This document shows, piece after piece, positions 27,523 through 36,539 of a DNA stretch of 64,000 bases. The stretch's first letter is position 1. Each line of letters starts with the position of its first letter. The position numbers were made by a program, and so were the translations under genes. The DNA is from Bacteroidota bacterium (GTDB lineage Bacteria; Bacteroidota; Bacteroidia; AKYH767-A; OLB10), in contig JADJMG010000014.1 in NCBI GenBank assembly GCA_016709725.1, forward strand, positions 1-64,000. Reading direction: 5' to 3'. The notes beneath the pieces are model-generated. The model saw nothing but the letters and a program-made list of their open reading frames with translations, had not been told where the DNA came from and searched no databases.

Positions 27523-28041
27523 ATGGCCGAAGCATTAGAATTAGCCCCAAAGGGAACGAGTAAAAAAGGATCGTTATGAAATACTCTTGCCCCAACTAAA
27601 ACACTTGGTGGAGGATGAAGATGACTTGATTGCAAATTGCGCCAATATTATGGCCGCATTAAAAGAAGCATTTAATTTTTTCTGGGTGGGTGTCTATTTC
27701 GTAAAAGCAGAAGAGTTGGTGTTGGGTCCGTTCAAGGTCCGTTGGCTTGCACACGCATCGGATATGGAAAAGGAGTTTGTGGATTGGCATGGAAAGAAGC
27801 CCGCGTCATTGTAGTGCCCGATGTAGAAAAATTCCCCGGACATATTGCTTGCAGTGCCTTATCGAAATCCGAAATCGTATTGCCCATCCTATTTAAAGAT
27901 CGTGTGGTGATGGTATTGGATGTAGACAGTGATGTCATCAATGATTTTGATGAGGTCGATGCACAATACCTTTATAAACTCGTATCGTTAATGAGTGAAT
28001 TATTCGCTAAATCTGTTCCCGTTGAAAAAAATAATTTTTAG
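27523..28041 (+). CDS. msrC: Free methionine-(R)-sulfoxide reductase, GAF domain (frameshifted)
   Basis: A GAF-fold enzyme reducing free methionine-R-sulfoxide. ATG 27523 gives MAEALELAPKGTS; a slip near 27570 leads to RYEILLPQLKHLVEDEDD, and a second near 27735 to QGPLACTRIGYGKGVCGLAW. The catalytic and resolving cysteines of the family are visible: GKGVCG and HIACSALSKSEIVLP, plus the C of ACTRI. Repaired length is about 172 residues, normal for the family. It follows comFC closely and overlaps the start of the lipoprotein gene. Two slips again look like sequencing error rather than decay. Confidence 0.85.
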
Positions 28042-29628
28042 TCTCCTCGTTTTATTATTGGCATCATGCGCCAATAGAGTCACACCAACCGGTGGGGAGA
28101 AAGATATTGAAGCACCCAAGTTATTGGCAACAGTTCCAGAGAATAAAAGCATTCGTTTTAATAGCAAAGAAATTCATTTACATTTTAATGAAAACATTAC
28201 CTTGAATGATTTGCAAGGACAATTTTTAGTGAGTCCACTCATGAGTAAAATGCCCGATGTAAAAGCAAACAAGCGTGATATCATTATTACTTTGCCTATT
28301 GATTTAGCTCCCAATACTACTTATACACTTAGTTTCGGAAAGTCGATTGTGGATGTGAATGAAGCGAATCCCCTTGATAATTTCCAATACGTTTTTTCTG
28401 CGGGTGATTTTTAGATTCCTTAAAAGTGGAAGGGAATGTAGTGGAGGCTTCTACTGCTGTTGCATTAAAGAATATAACGGTATTGGTGTACCGTAAATCG
28501 ATAGACACAAAAGAAGACAGTATTGTTTTTAGGAAGCGTCCCGATTATTTCGCAAAGACCAACGAGCTTGGTGAATTTAAAATTGATAACATGGCAGCGG
28601 GAGAATACCGACTGTATGCGGTAGATGATAAGAATAGTAATTATGTTTGTGATAGCAGCGGAGAAGAGCCTTTGGCTTTTATGGATTCTACCATAGTACT
28701 GCCTGGTGACGCACATCCTGTAATGCGTCTCTCTAATTTAGAGCCAGCTGTACCACGTTTCTTAAAAGCGCTCCGACTTGATCGTTACTCAGCCATGATT
28801 TCTTTCAACAAGCTAATTGATTCCTTAGTGCTAAAAACTTTAGAGGGTGTATCTTGGAAGGGTACAGAGTATTCACTGGCTAACCGAGATACCTTTTACT
28901 TTTACTCACCCGATACCATTTCCGATTCATTGTCGCTGCTTATGTATGATGGTGATAAATTGATCGATACCTTATTGCAAAATTTATTGCCACCTGCGGG
29001 AGTGGTGGGGACAAGAACTCGACTTCGAATAAATCCTAAACGATCTCCAGCTTCTTTTGGTCCTTCCAGTTCTTTTGTTTTCAATGCAAATCACCCCTTG
29101 CAATTGAAATTAGATTCGGCAGAAGTGATCGAAGATAGTTCTAAAGCGATCCGTCTTCCCTTGCATATGATTGATCCCATCACCGGTTTTTTTAAGATTG
29201 ATTATCCATGGCAAAACGGAAAAAAATATAAGCTGACCATCTTGCCGGGAGCGGTAAAAGATATTTATGATTTAACCAACGACACAGTCAAGCAGGAATT
29301 CTTAGTGCCCACTGAAGAAACCATGGCGATGCTCAGCATCAAAACAAAGAATTTAGATTCGGATAAAAATTATTTACTCCAGATCCTCAGCGAAAAGTTT
29401 GAGCCCATCCGCGAAATGGAGATCAATAAAGATTCTACGTACACTTTTTCCTACCTCAGCACGGGTCCCATCAAACTTCGACTCGTTGAAGACACCAACC
29501 GCGACCATCGCTACACCTATTCCCATTTCGCCAAAAAGCGCCAACCTGAAAAAGTATACATTTACCCCGACCCCATCACCCTAAGAGCCAACTGGGAACT
29601 CGAGGTAGTGTTTGTGGTACCGCAGTAA
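28022..29628 (+). CDS. Ig-like domain lipoprotein (frameshifted)
   Basis: Start TTG 28022 gives KKIIFSLLVLLLASCANR, a lipoprotein signal with lipobox LLASC; a GTG at 27995 would add nine residues inside msrC. An SbsA-type Ig-like domain follows (about 20-125: DIEAPKLLATVPENKS, IHLHFNENITLNDLQ, LAPNTTYTLSFG). The frame stops at 28414 (AGDF) because of one missing T in GATTTTTAG, and resumes DSLKVEGNVVEAS to 29628. The later part has a carboxypeptidase-regulatory-like fold (GEFKIDNMAAGEYRLYAVDD). This architecture is common in Bacteroidota outer-membrane lipoproteins; the function is unknown. Repaired length is about 535 residues. Confidence 0.8.
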
Positions 29629-29844
29629 TTTTTGCTTTTTTATTGTTTATCACCCGCCTCAGTATTCCGAGAATTGCAAATTGGCAAATTGGTGAGTTGG
29701 TGAATTTTTTTTGAATTTCGTATGCTTTCGCACTGTCCTCTTTATTCAGGACAATAAATTCGCTTTTTTTCGCCCTTTGGACTTCGCTCAGGGTAAGCGT
29801 TTTGTTTTCGATTTTCGCATTTTCGCATTTCGTGTTCATTCGCA

Positions 29845-29875
29845 TTTCGCATCAGTAACAATTCTCGTATATTTG
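29845..29875 (+). promoter_or_regulatory. Promoter of ridA-like gene
   Basis: TATATTTG at 29868-29875 is a perfect TAnnTTTG -7 box. TTTC at 29845-29848 stands 19 bp upstream in place of TTTG. The ATG is 10 bp downstream of the -7 box. Confidence 0.55.
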
Positions 29876-29885
29876 TACTTCCACT

Positions 29886-30299
29886 ATGAACTCAAAAATT
29901 AATTCCTCGAAAGCACCCGAACCTGTCGGACTTTACCCTCATGCACGCCGTGTTGGCGATTTATTATTTTTATCGGGAGTAGGACCCAGAGAACGCGGAA
30001 CCAAAATTATTCCGGGTGTTACACAAGACGATGAAGGAAAAGTAATTTCTTACGATATCGAAGCACAATGTCATTCTGTTTTTCGAAACATCAAATACAT
30101 TTTCGAAGATGCAGGCAGTAGCTGGGATAAAATTATTGACGTCACTGTTTTCTTAACGAATATGAAAGACGACTTCGCAACTTACAACCGCATCTATGCA
30201 GAGTATTTTAAGGACAATCAGCCTTGTCGTACCACCGTTGAGATTAATTGTTTGCCTACACCGATTGGGATTGAGTTGAAAGTGATTGCGACGGTATAA
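29886..30299 (+). CDS. RidA family protein, 2-aminomuconate deaminase-like
   Basis: 137 residues, a single YjgF/YER057c/UK114 domain. The start PEPVGLYPHARRVGDLLFLSGV and the core DVTVFLTNMKDDFATYNRIYAEYF fit the 2-aminomuconate deaminase (AmnD) branch better than generic RidA. The end CRTTVEINCLPTPIGIELKVIA includes the family Arg that binds the substrate carboxylate. In the kynurenine 2-aminomuconate route AmnD releases ammonia from 2-aminomuconate. Tryptophan 2,3-dioxygenase in this window (43148-44101) fits such a pathway, but the two are 13 kb apart, so the specific role is inference. The generic role would be enamine/imine deamination. Confidence 0.8.
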   Translation: MNSKINSSKAPEPVGLYPHARRVGDLLFLSGVGPRERGTKIIPGVTQDDEGKVISYDIEAQCHSVFRNIKYIFEDAGSSWDKIIDVTVFLTNMKDDFATYNRIYAEYFKDNQPCRTTVEINCLPTPIGIELKVIATV

Positions 30300-30512
30300 A
30301 TGACTTTTTTAGTGTAATGATCTTAAACCTGCCTGCTGCAGGCAGGCGCAACGTTTACGCAGCGGACGCGGGGGGCTCAATTAATACTTTTCGAAGTCAA
30401 AATTAATTAGCTTCGAAAAAATCTAGCATCCAGTATCTAGCATCCAGAATCTCCCCCATCCGAGGCTCAATTTTTATGTAACTTAAATAATTATTTTCCT
30501 TACCTTTATATT
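30300..30512. other. Intergenic region with CCTGCCTGC palindrome
   Basis: CCTGCCTGC-T-GCAGGCAGG at 30328-30346 is a near-perfect palindrome, repeated exactly at 41066-41084. It is followed by a short GC-rich patch and CATCCAG words in tandem. No gene is seen. Confidence 0.55.
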
Positions 30513-32036
30513 ATGAAGTACCACCTACTCATCTTGTTTTTTTTCCTTTTTGGTTATGGGGAGATGGAGGCGCAATACTCCAACAAAGTTTGGTGTTTTG
30601 GTGATAGTGTTGGAGTTGTTTTTACTAATTCGGTAACTTATTTTAGTACAGATGAATCAAGTTTATCCGCATCGGTTTCTATTGCTGATGCACAAGATAG
30701 TCTATTGTTTTATGGATCATCTGTTCACCCGGCTGCTTATATCAACGGATGGAAGAAAAACGGAAGACTAAAGAATAGGCTTCATCAGACTATGCAGAAT
30801 GGAGACTCTTTGATCTGCCTAGGGTGGTATCATGACATGATCATAGTTCCAAAGTCTGTGACGGATAGTACGTTTTACGTTTTTTTAGCAGGTGTAACGG
30901 GGCCTTATTTTGGATTGTATTATTCTATCGTTGATCTGAAATTAAATAATGGACTTGGATCGGTTACACAAAAAAATGTAATGTTAGACCCGGTGTCAAC
31001 CAAAGATGCATTGATGGCCGTTAAACATGGAAACGGAAAAGATTGGTGGCTTGTAACAAGGAAATGGGATTATCCAAATGCAGCTTATGATAATGCATTC
31101 TACTTATACTTTGTTGACTCAACCGGCATCTATCCTCAACCCATACAAAATGTTGGGACGATGAGGACTTCAAATGGTGGTGATATTGTATTCAATTCAG
31201 ATGGGACTAAGTTTGCAGAATGCGATATAGGAAACCTTATCGAGCTCTACGATTTTGATCGATGCACTGGAATTATTTCCAGTCCGTTGAATATAGAATT
31301 ACCGAATACTACTGGGCCATTTAAATATTATTCAAGTGCATGTTTTTCTCCGAACAATCGATTCTTATATGTACTTAGCATTTTGGCTATTGATGAAGCT
31401 TATATATATCAATATGACTTACAGGCTTCAAATATCGCTGCATCTAAAACTCAAATAGGTACTATTATGGATAGTGCCTCAGTGGCGATGATGAAACTAG
31501 CTCCGGATGGTAAAATATATATAGGTGCATGGACAAATTTACCTGGTAGTGGTTATCCATATACACAAAGTTTTTACAATGTAGTGAATTCAAATTTAAC
31601 TGTAATCAATTATCCTGATAGTATGGGTTCCGCATGCAATTTTCAGCTATTCGCATTTCCATTAGGAGGTCACCGAACGTATAGAGGTTTACCTCATAAC
31701 CCAAATTACGGCATGGGTCCGTTAGTTGGTTCACCATGCGATACACTAACGGTAAGCATAACCGAAAATGATGGAAAAAATGATGTATTCTTTCAAGCAT
31801 GGTACAATTCCGAGTGGAATATGATTCACGTGAATGCGTCGAAGTTGAAAGGGAAGAGCGGGGTGTTAAGGTTGTTTGATGTGGAGGGGCGAGTGGTGGT
31901 GGAGAGGAAAGTGGAGGTGGTGAGTGGAGGGTATTTTACGGGAGAAGTTGCGATGAATGGAATTGCTAGTGGGGTTTATATAGTTTCGATAAGTACTGAG
32001 AAGGATAAAGTTCAAAGTAAAATAATGAAATTCTAG
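30513..32036 (+). CDS. T9SS-exported WD40-like surface protein
   Basis: 507 residues. Signal peptide MKYHLLILFFFLFGYGEMEA. The mature part is rich in aromatic beta-strands with propeller-like repeats (DIVFNSDGTKFAECDIGN, SACFSPNNRFLYVLSI, MKLAPDGKIYIGAWT), as in gliding-motility-associated and WD40-like Bacteroidota proteins. A type A sorting domain occupies the last ~70 residues (MIHVNASKLKGKSGVL, RLFDVEGRVVVERK, GIASGVYIVSIST, KIMKF). It is expected at the cell surface after T9SS export. The ligand is unknown. Its last 150 bp are unusually G-rich on the coding strand compared with the body of the gene. Confidence 0.8.
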   Translation: MKYHLLILFFFLFGYGEMEAQYSNKVWCFGDSVGVVFTNSVTYFSTDESSLSASVSIADAQDSLLFYGSSVHPAAYINGWKKNGRLKNRLHQTMQNGDSLICLGWYHDMIIVPKSVTDSTFYVFLAGVTGPYFGLYYSIVDLKLNNGLGSVTQKNVMLDPVSTKDALMAVKHGNGKDWWLVTRKWDYPNAAYDNAFYLYFVDSTGIYPQPIQNVGTMRTSNGGDIVFNSDGTKFAECDIGNLIELYDFDRCTGIISSPLNIELPNTTGPFKYYSSACFSPNNRFLYVLSILAIDEAYIYQYDLQASNIAASKTQIGTIMDSASVAMMKLAPDGKIYIGAWTNLPGSGYPYTQSFYNVVNSNLTVINYPDSMGSACNFQLFAFPLGGHRTYRGLPHNPNYGMGPLVGSPCDTLTVSITENDGKNDVFFQAWYNSEWNMIHVNASKLKGKSGVLRLFDVEGRVVVERKVEVVSGGYFTGEVAMNGIASGVYIVSISTEKDKVQSKIMKF

Positions 32037-32204
32037 GAAGATTACGAATTACGAATCGATACGAATGTACGAATTACGAATTTACGAAAGCGCGAATCCA
32101 CTAATATGCTTCATTGTAACAATCTACATATTTTCAATGTGCGATGAACGAATCCGTGAAAATCCGTTTTATCCGTGTCATCCGCGTTCCTTTTTTAAAA
32201 GCTA

Positions 32205-32954
32205 TTACTCAAACCACGCATAAAGTTTTTCCAACGAAATTTCATTTTTCGATACGCCAGAAATATCTTGTTCCACCTTCCCTTCTTTCATAAAAAGTAT
32301 CCTATTCCCGAATTGAATACAATCTTTCAAACGGTGTGTTACGAGTAAGGCACAAATCTTTTTTTCTTGAATAATGTTTTTTGCGAGATCCATGATGAGC
32401 TCTGAAGAGCGAGGATCAAGAGCAGAGGTAGGTTCGTCCATCAACAGTATTTTGCAGTTGTCCATGGTGCTCATGAGGAGAGTAAGCGCTTGCCGTTGTC
32501 CACCGCTAAGTTGTCCCATGGGTGTGTCTAATTTGTTCTCTAAGCCCATCCCCACGCGTTGAATACTATCGGCTACGCCTTGCCGAAATGTTGCATTGAT
32601 ACCAATATGTAATTTTTTTGAAGAAGTGCGTAATGCGGCAAGTCGAAAATTTTCGAGAATGCTTAAGTCTGGCGCCGTGCCCATCAATGGATTTTGAAAG
32701 AGTCGGGCAATGTATTTGCTTCGTTGATGCTCCTGTAATTGGTTGACAGAAACACCATCAAAAAGTATATTTCCTACATCAGGCGCAAAAGTACCTGCTA
32801 GTAAATTTAATAATGTCGATTTCCCAGAGCCATTTGCACCCACCACCACAATAAAATCTTCCGATTCAATTTTTAATTGCAAATCCTGAATGGCTTTTAC
32901 TTCCATCGCTTCTCCTGAATGAAAAGTTTTGCTGATATGTTGCAGCTGGATCAT
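32205..32954 (-). CDS. ABC transporter ATPase, Trp/Tyr-type importer
   Basis: 249 residues with a full nucleotide-binding domain: Walker A GANGSGKST (about 39-47), Q-loop near RLFQNP, signature LSGGQRQAL (about 149-157), Walker B ILLMDEPTSALDPR, and H-loop LLVTHRLKD. Third gene of a minus-strand operon with the permease (4-nt ATGA overlap) and the substrate-binding protein. The ATPase-permease-PF04392-type binding-protein set is that of TrpXYZ-like amino acid importers. It drives uptake at the inner membrane. The substrate is inferred from family, not proven. Confidence 0.9.
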   Translation of the reverse strand: MIQLQHISKTFHSGEAMEVKAIQDLQLKIESEDFIVVVGANGSGKSTLLNLLAGTFAPDVGNILFDGVSVNQLQEHQRSKYIARLFQNPLMGTAPDLSILENFRLAALRTSSKKLHIGINATFRQGVADSIQRVGMGLENKLDTPMGQLSGGQRQALTLLMSTMDNCKILLMDEPTSALDPRSSELIMDLAKNIIQEKKICALLVTHRLKDCIQFGNRILFMKEGKVEQDISGVSKNEISLEKLYAWFE

Positions 32955-33823
32955 ATCACCTGTTTCTTTTTTGCACTCGCCAAAGCAATGATGACTAATA
33001 CAATCAGTGAAGTAATGAGCCGAAGGTAGTTGGGATCAACACCTGCCGATAATGCGCCGGCAATGGCTAATCGGAAAAGGATACATCCCGTGGCAACCGC
33101 AATTAAATGAATGTAAATATTTCGTTTTATTATTTTACCAAAAACCGCTTCACCCATCATCACAGCACCCAATCCCGAAATAACAATTCCAATTCCCATA
33201 TTGATATCGGCAAAACCCTGGTATTGGGTGATGAGTGATCCACTCAATGCCGTGAGCGCATTGGCTATTGACAAACCAATCACTTTCATGCTCGATACGT
33301 TTACGCCCATCGCACGTACCATGGCTTCGTTGTTTCCTGTTGCTCGCATCGCAATTCCGAAATCGCTTTTTAAGAGATAGCGGAGAATTATAGTGATGAA
33401 TAGTAAAAATGCAAGTAAAGCAAATATGGATTTGCTTAATGCCGAACCAAATGGAATAAGTGAAAAGAAGGAAGGCGTATCAATCAACGGTAAATTAGGT
33501 CGACCAAGCAGAATTAAATTAATCGAGTACAAAGCGGTCATGACAAGGATACCAGCCAATAGCGCATTTACTTTAAGTTTAGTATGAATGAGTCCGCTGC
33601 ACATTCCTGCGAGAGCACCAGCCACCGCCGCAATGCTCATGGCGTAAAGTGGATGCATGCCCGAGCTAATGCAAATGGCCGTGACCACTCCACCTAATGC
33701 ATAACTTCCATCGGTGGTGATGTCGGGAATATTGAAGATGCGTAATGAAACATAAATTCCATAGCCTAATCCTGCAAAAGCAAGCCCTTGTAAAATGGCA
33801 GTGAGAAGGAAGGCTGCATTCAT
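32951..33823 (-). CDS. ABC transporter permease, Trp/Tyr-type importer
   Basis: 290 residues with about eight or nine membrane helices, of the branched-chain amino acid permease superfamily (BPD_transp_2). Diagnostic parts are FNIPDITTDGSYALGGVV near the N-terminus, FGIAMRATGNNEAMVRAMGV (the cytoplasmic coupling loop) and IGIVISGLGAVMMGEAVFG. These match permeases that pair with PF04392-type binding proteins. It lies between the binding protein and ATPase genes and overlaps the latter by 4 nt, so translation is coupled. The frame is intact. Confidence 0.9.
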   Translation of the reverse strand: MNAAFLLTAILQGLAFAGLGYGIYVSLRIFNIPDITTDGSYALGGVVTAICISSGMHPLYAMSIAAVAGALAGMCSGLIHTKLKVNALLAGILVMTALYSINLILLGRPNLPLIDTPSFFSLIPFGSALSKSIFALLAFLLFITIILRYLLKSDFGIAMRATGNNEAMVRAMGVNVSSMKVIGLSIANALTALSGSLITQYQGFADINMGIGIVISGLGAVMMGEAVFGKIIKRNIYIHLIAVATGCILFRLAIAGALSAGVDPNYLRLITSLIVLVIIALASAKKKQVI

Positions 33824-33861
33824 CTTGCTAAAATAATAATTTATTTAAAGAATGTGTAAAG

Positions 33862-34842
33862 CTATTTGGTCTGAAGTGTAAATGAACTGTCGGGAACTAT
33901 TTTGAATAGCTGGCCAACTTGCTGATTCATTACTTTTTTTCGTACACTGACCATTTCAGGTTTTAAATTCTTGGTCGACTTTTCTTTCAAGTACTGTGCT
34001 GCTTGCACGCCTGCTTGATATCCCCATTGATACATGTCGGCACCAAAACTAGCTAAGGCTCCTCTGCTCACCAATCCAGCTTCACTAGTGATGATCGGGA
34101 TGTTTTTGTCGTTGCATGATTTCACTACGGTTTCAAAGGAAGAAAAAATAACATTGTCGGGTAATGCAAAGAATACATCAATGTTTTTGCTGAGCAAAGA
34201 TTCAGTGATGAGTTGTGTCTCCGATGAATTGGTAACGGGAATCGCTTCTAATTCAATTCCCATTTTTTCGCAACTTGCTTTGAGTCGATTTAATGCGTCG
34301 ATGCTTTGCGATTCGGATGCACTGTAAATGGTCCCCACTTTTTTAGCAGCAGGAAATAATTGTTGAATTAAAGCAGCAGAGGTATCAATATAATCTAAGG
34401 TTTCATACACACCGAATAAGTTGGGCGGATTTTCTCCAGTTTTATTGGTGAGACCAGCGATATCTGGTCGAGGAGCAACCATCATAAAAATTGGAATTTC
34501 TTTAGTGCGCTGAACGGTGTTAATAGTGGACAAGGTAGTATTGGTAGCAATGAAGCTAGGTTCTTGCGAAATAATATAATCCACTGCCTGAAGCAAAACT
34601 GCTTGATCTCCTTGTGCGTTTCTGTAAATTATTTTTAGGGTGTTGCTGTCTTCACTGTATCCTGAAATTTTAAGAGCATCGTAAAATCCGGTTCGAGCTT
34701 GTGCCAGTGTTGCATCTTCCACAAAATCGATAAATCCAATAACGGGAACATCTTTAGGTGTGTTGGATTGACATGCTAAAAGAAGAAAACTTAAACTTAG
34801 TAAAACAAGAACTGCGATAGGAGTAGTGTTCCCTTTTTTCAT
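33862..34842 (-). CDS. ABC transporter substrate-binding lipoprotein (PF04392 type)
   Basis: 326 residues from ATG 34842; an upstream ATG at 34872 would add ten residues before the signal. Lipoprotein signal MKKGNTTPIAVLVLLSLSF with lipobox LLLAC. Mature family motifs are VIGFIDFVEDATLAQARTGF, FIATNTTLSTINTVQRTKEIP, TIYSASESQS, SEAGLVSRGALASFGADMYQWG. This is the TrpX-like family that binds aromatic amino acids in Gram-positives. It heads the three-gene importer operon. Location is presumably periplasmic, tethered to the inner or outer membrane. Confidence 0.9.
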   Translation of the reverse strand: MKKGNTTPIAVLVLLSLSFLLLACQSNTPKDVPVIGFIDFVEDATLAQARTGFYDALKISGYSEDSNTLKIIYRNAQGDQAVLLQAVDYIISQEPSFIATNTTLSTINTVQRTKEIPIFMMVAPRPDIAGLTNKTGENPPNLFGVYETLDYIDTSAALIQQLFPAAKKVGTIYSASESQSIDALNRLKASCEKMGIELEAIPVTNSSETQLITESLLSKNIDVFFALPDNVIFSSFETVVKSCNDKNIPIITSEAGLVSRGALASFGADMYQWGYQAGVQAAQYLKEKSTKNLKPEMVSVRKKVMNQQVGQLFKIVPDSSFTLQTK

Positions 34843-34943
34843 TTTTTTATTTCTTTGGAATAAAGATAACATGTACGAATTATATTCTTTAACAATTCTT
34901 AAAAATTAATTTTTTCTAAAAAAATATTTTAAAAAAATCTTCC

Positions 34944-36443
34944 TTAAACTACAGAAGGCTCGTTCGTTTTTTTCGCTTCAATAAGCTCAATCATTTTCCC
35001 CATCACCTGCGAATAAAAAGGTTCTTTCATTTCTTGAAGTAGCAAGGCCAAGTGAGCCGACTCATTTTTCTTTTTCGATTTACCCAATTTCGAGCAGAAG
35101 TATTTATCCAATATTTCCCAAGGTTGCTCCCCTTTGTTTTTGCGATAGGATTTAGCTCGGTCGAAGCAAGTATAAGCTTGTTCCATGTCATTGAATACAT
35201 AATGCTGCAAGCCTTTCCATTCTAAAAGTAATACTGAAATTTCTTGACGATGTCGACCCATGTCTTCCGCCAATTGCTGCAATTGTAAAAAGCGTTCGGT
35301 GGGAATGGTTTCTCCTTGTAACACTTTCAATGCAAAAAGTAAACTTCGATATTCACTGAGTCGAATCCAATTATTGCGAGAGCTTAAACTTCTGGTACTA
35401 GCTTTATAGATAAGATGCTCTGCTTCGTTGAGGCATTTAATGGCGGCATCAATTTTTCCAGCATCCGATTCAATGATGCAACGAATAAAACGAAATCCCG
35501 GACGCTCATCATGCAATTCTTGATGTTTTGCTTCCAGTTCCGCTGCATCAAGCCAAGCTAAACGCTGTTCTTTGCTCGAGGAAACACTGTATTGTGCCAG
35601 CACCGTAAAGATTTTTCGCTTTGCTTCTGGAAGAAAAAGCAAGATCTCTTGATGTGATGATTGGAGGTAGTCGAGGTAAGTAGCTAAATATCGGTATGGC
35701 GATGCCGTTAGTAGGCTTGCACGTATAATTTTTAATAGTAAATGATATTTGTTGAGCGTGGAAGAAGCCAAGGTAAGCAGCACTCCCAATTCTTCATATA
35801 CTTTTACAACGTGTTCTTCTTGTTGTTGTCCTTTGTCGGCCGATTGCTCCAGGCGAATTAATTCAAATCCTAAACGCACTTCGCGCTGACGTTGACGTTG
35901 TCGCTCCACTAACGAATCGTACTTCTCTATAAATTTTTCGATACCGTCACCTTGATGTACAACTTCTAAAAAATGGGTTTGTTGTCGGTACAAGCACAGT
36001 AATATTTCTTCCGATTCTGCATTTTCGCATTTGTTTTCAAACGATTCTAATTCACTCGTCAAGGAAAGAGCAGGATGAATTTGAATGGCTTGTCCGAGCT
36101 CCACGTATTCTTTGAAGAGCGGGGTGAAATTCGCTTTTTCGGCTATAAATTGTTTGTATTCATCGCTCGAGATCAGTTGGCCAATTTCTTTGTCAATCTC
36201 ATAAAGTGAAGCCCTGAATTCGGCAGCTTTGAGTCGCTTGAAACGCCCCTTCGACAAAGCATAGGGGTCGAAGCCGGTGGATGTTCGGTACATATCCAGC
36301 ACCGATTCCAGGATTTCATACCGTTCAGGACTCGCCCCTTCACCTAACTTTTGAACCACAAAGTCGAGGACGGTCTTTTCTTTCGGAAGTCGAAACAGTT
36401 GAAATGACGCTTCTTGAGAGTTTCTTAGCTCGGCTGAGTTCAT
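34944..36443 (-). CDS. Alpha-helical protein, hypothetical
   Basis: 499 residues, cytosolic by appearance (no signal peptide or membrane helix), rich in Glu, Leu, Gln and Lys. Helical repeats resemble a degenerate TPR/alpha-solenoid (IIESDAGKIDAAIKCLNEAE, VFNDMEQAYTCFDRAKSY). A charged coiled region RQRQRQREVRLGFELIRLEQ sits near the middle. I do not recognise a named family. It precedes the ABC importer operon on the same strand with about 100 bp between, so linkage is uncertain. It is divergent from the amidohydrolase operon (about 96 bp between starts). The frame is intact. Confidence 0.7.
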   Translation of the reverse strand: MNSAELRNSQEASFQLFRLPKEKTVLDFVVQKLGEGASPERYEILESVLDMYRTSTGFDPYALSKGRFKRLKAAEFRASLYEIDKEIGQLISSDEYKQFIAEKANFTPLFKEYVELGQAIQIHPALSLTSELESFENKCENAESEEILLCLYRQQTHFLEVVHQGDGIEKFIEKYDSLVERQRQRQREVRLGFELIRLEQSADKGQQQEEHVVKVYEELGVLLTLASSTLNKYHLLLKIIRASLLTASPYRYLATYLDYLQSSHQEILLFLPEAKRKIFTVLAQYSVSSSKEQRLAWLDAAELEAKHQELHDERPGFRFIRCIIESDAGKIDAAIKCLNEAEHLIYKASTRSLSSRNNWIRLSEYRSLLFALKVLQGETIPTERFLQLQQLAEDMGRHRQEISVLLLEWKGLQHYVFNDMEQAYTCFDRAKSYRKNKGEQPWEILDKYFCSKLGKSKKKNESAHLALLLQEMKEPFYSQVMGKMIELIEAKKTNEPSVV

Positions 36444-36539
36444 GGTTGGCAGTTAATTCTCCTACCTCATTTTTTTGAGTGGAAGGAATCCCTTACGATT
36501 ATAAAACTATTACCTTCGTTGCCCTGCCCTCATCTCCTT

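Noticed and set aside
29576..29902. Short frames on both strands before the ridA-like gene
   Set aside because: The region is made of simple GCATTTCGCATT-like words and a promoter; there is no conserved protein feature.
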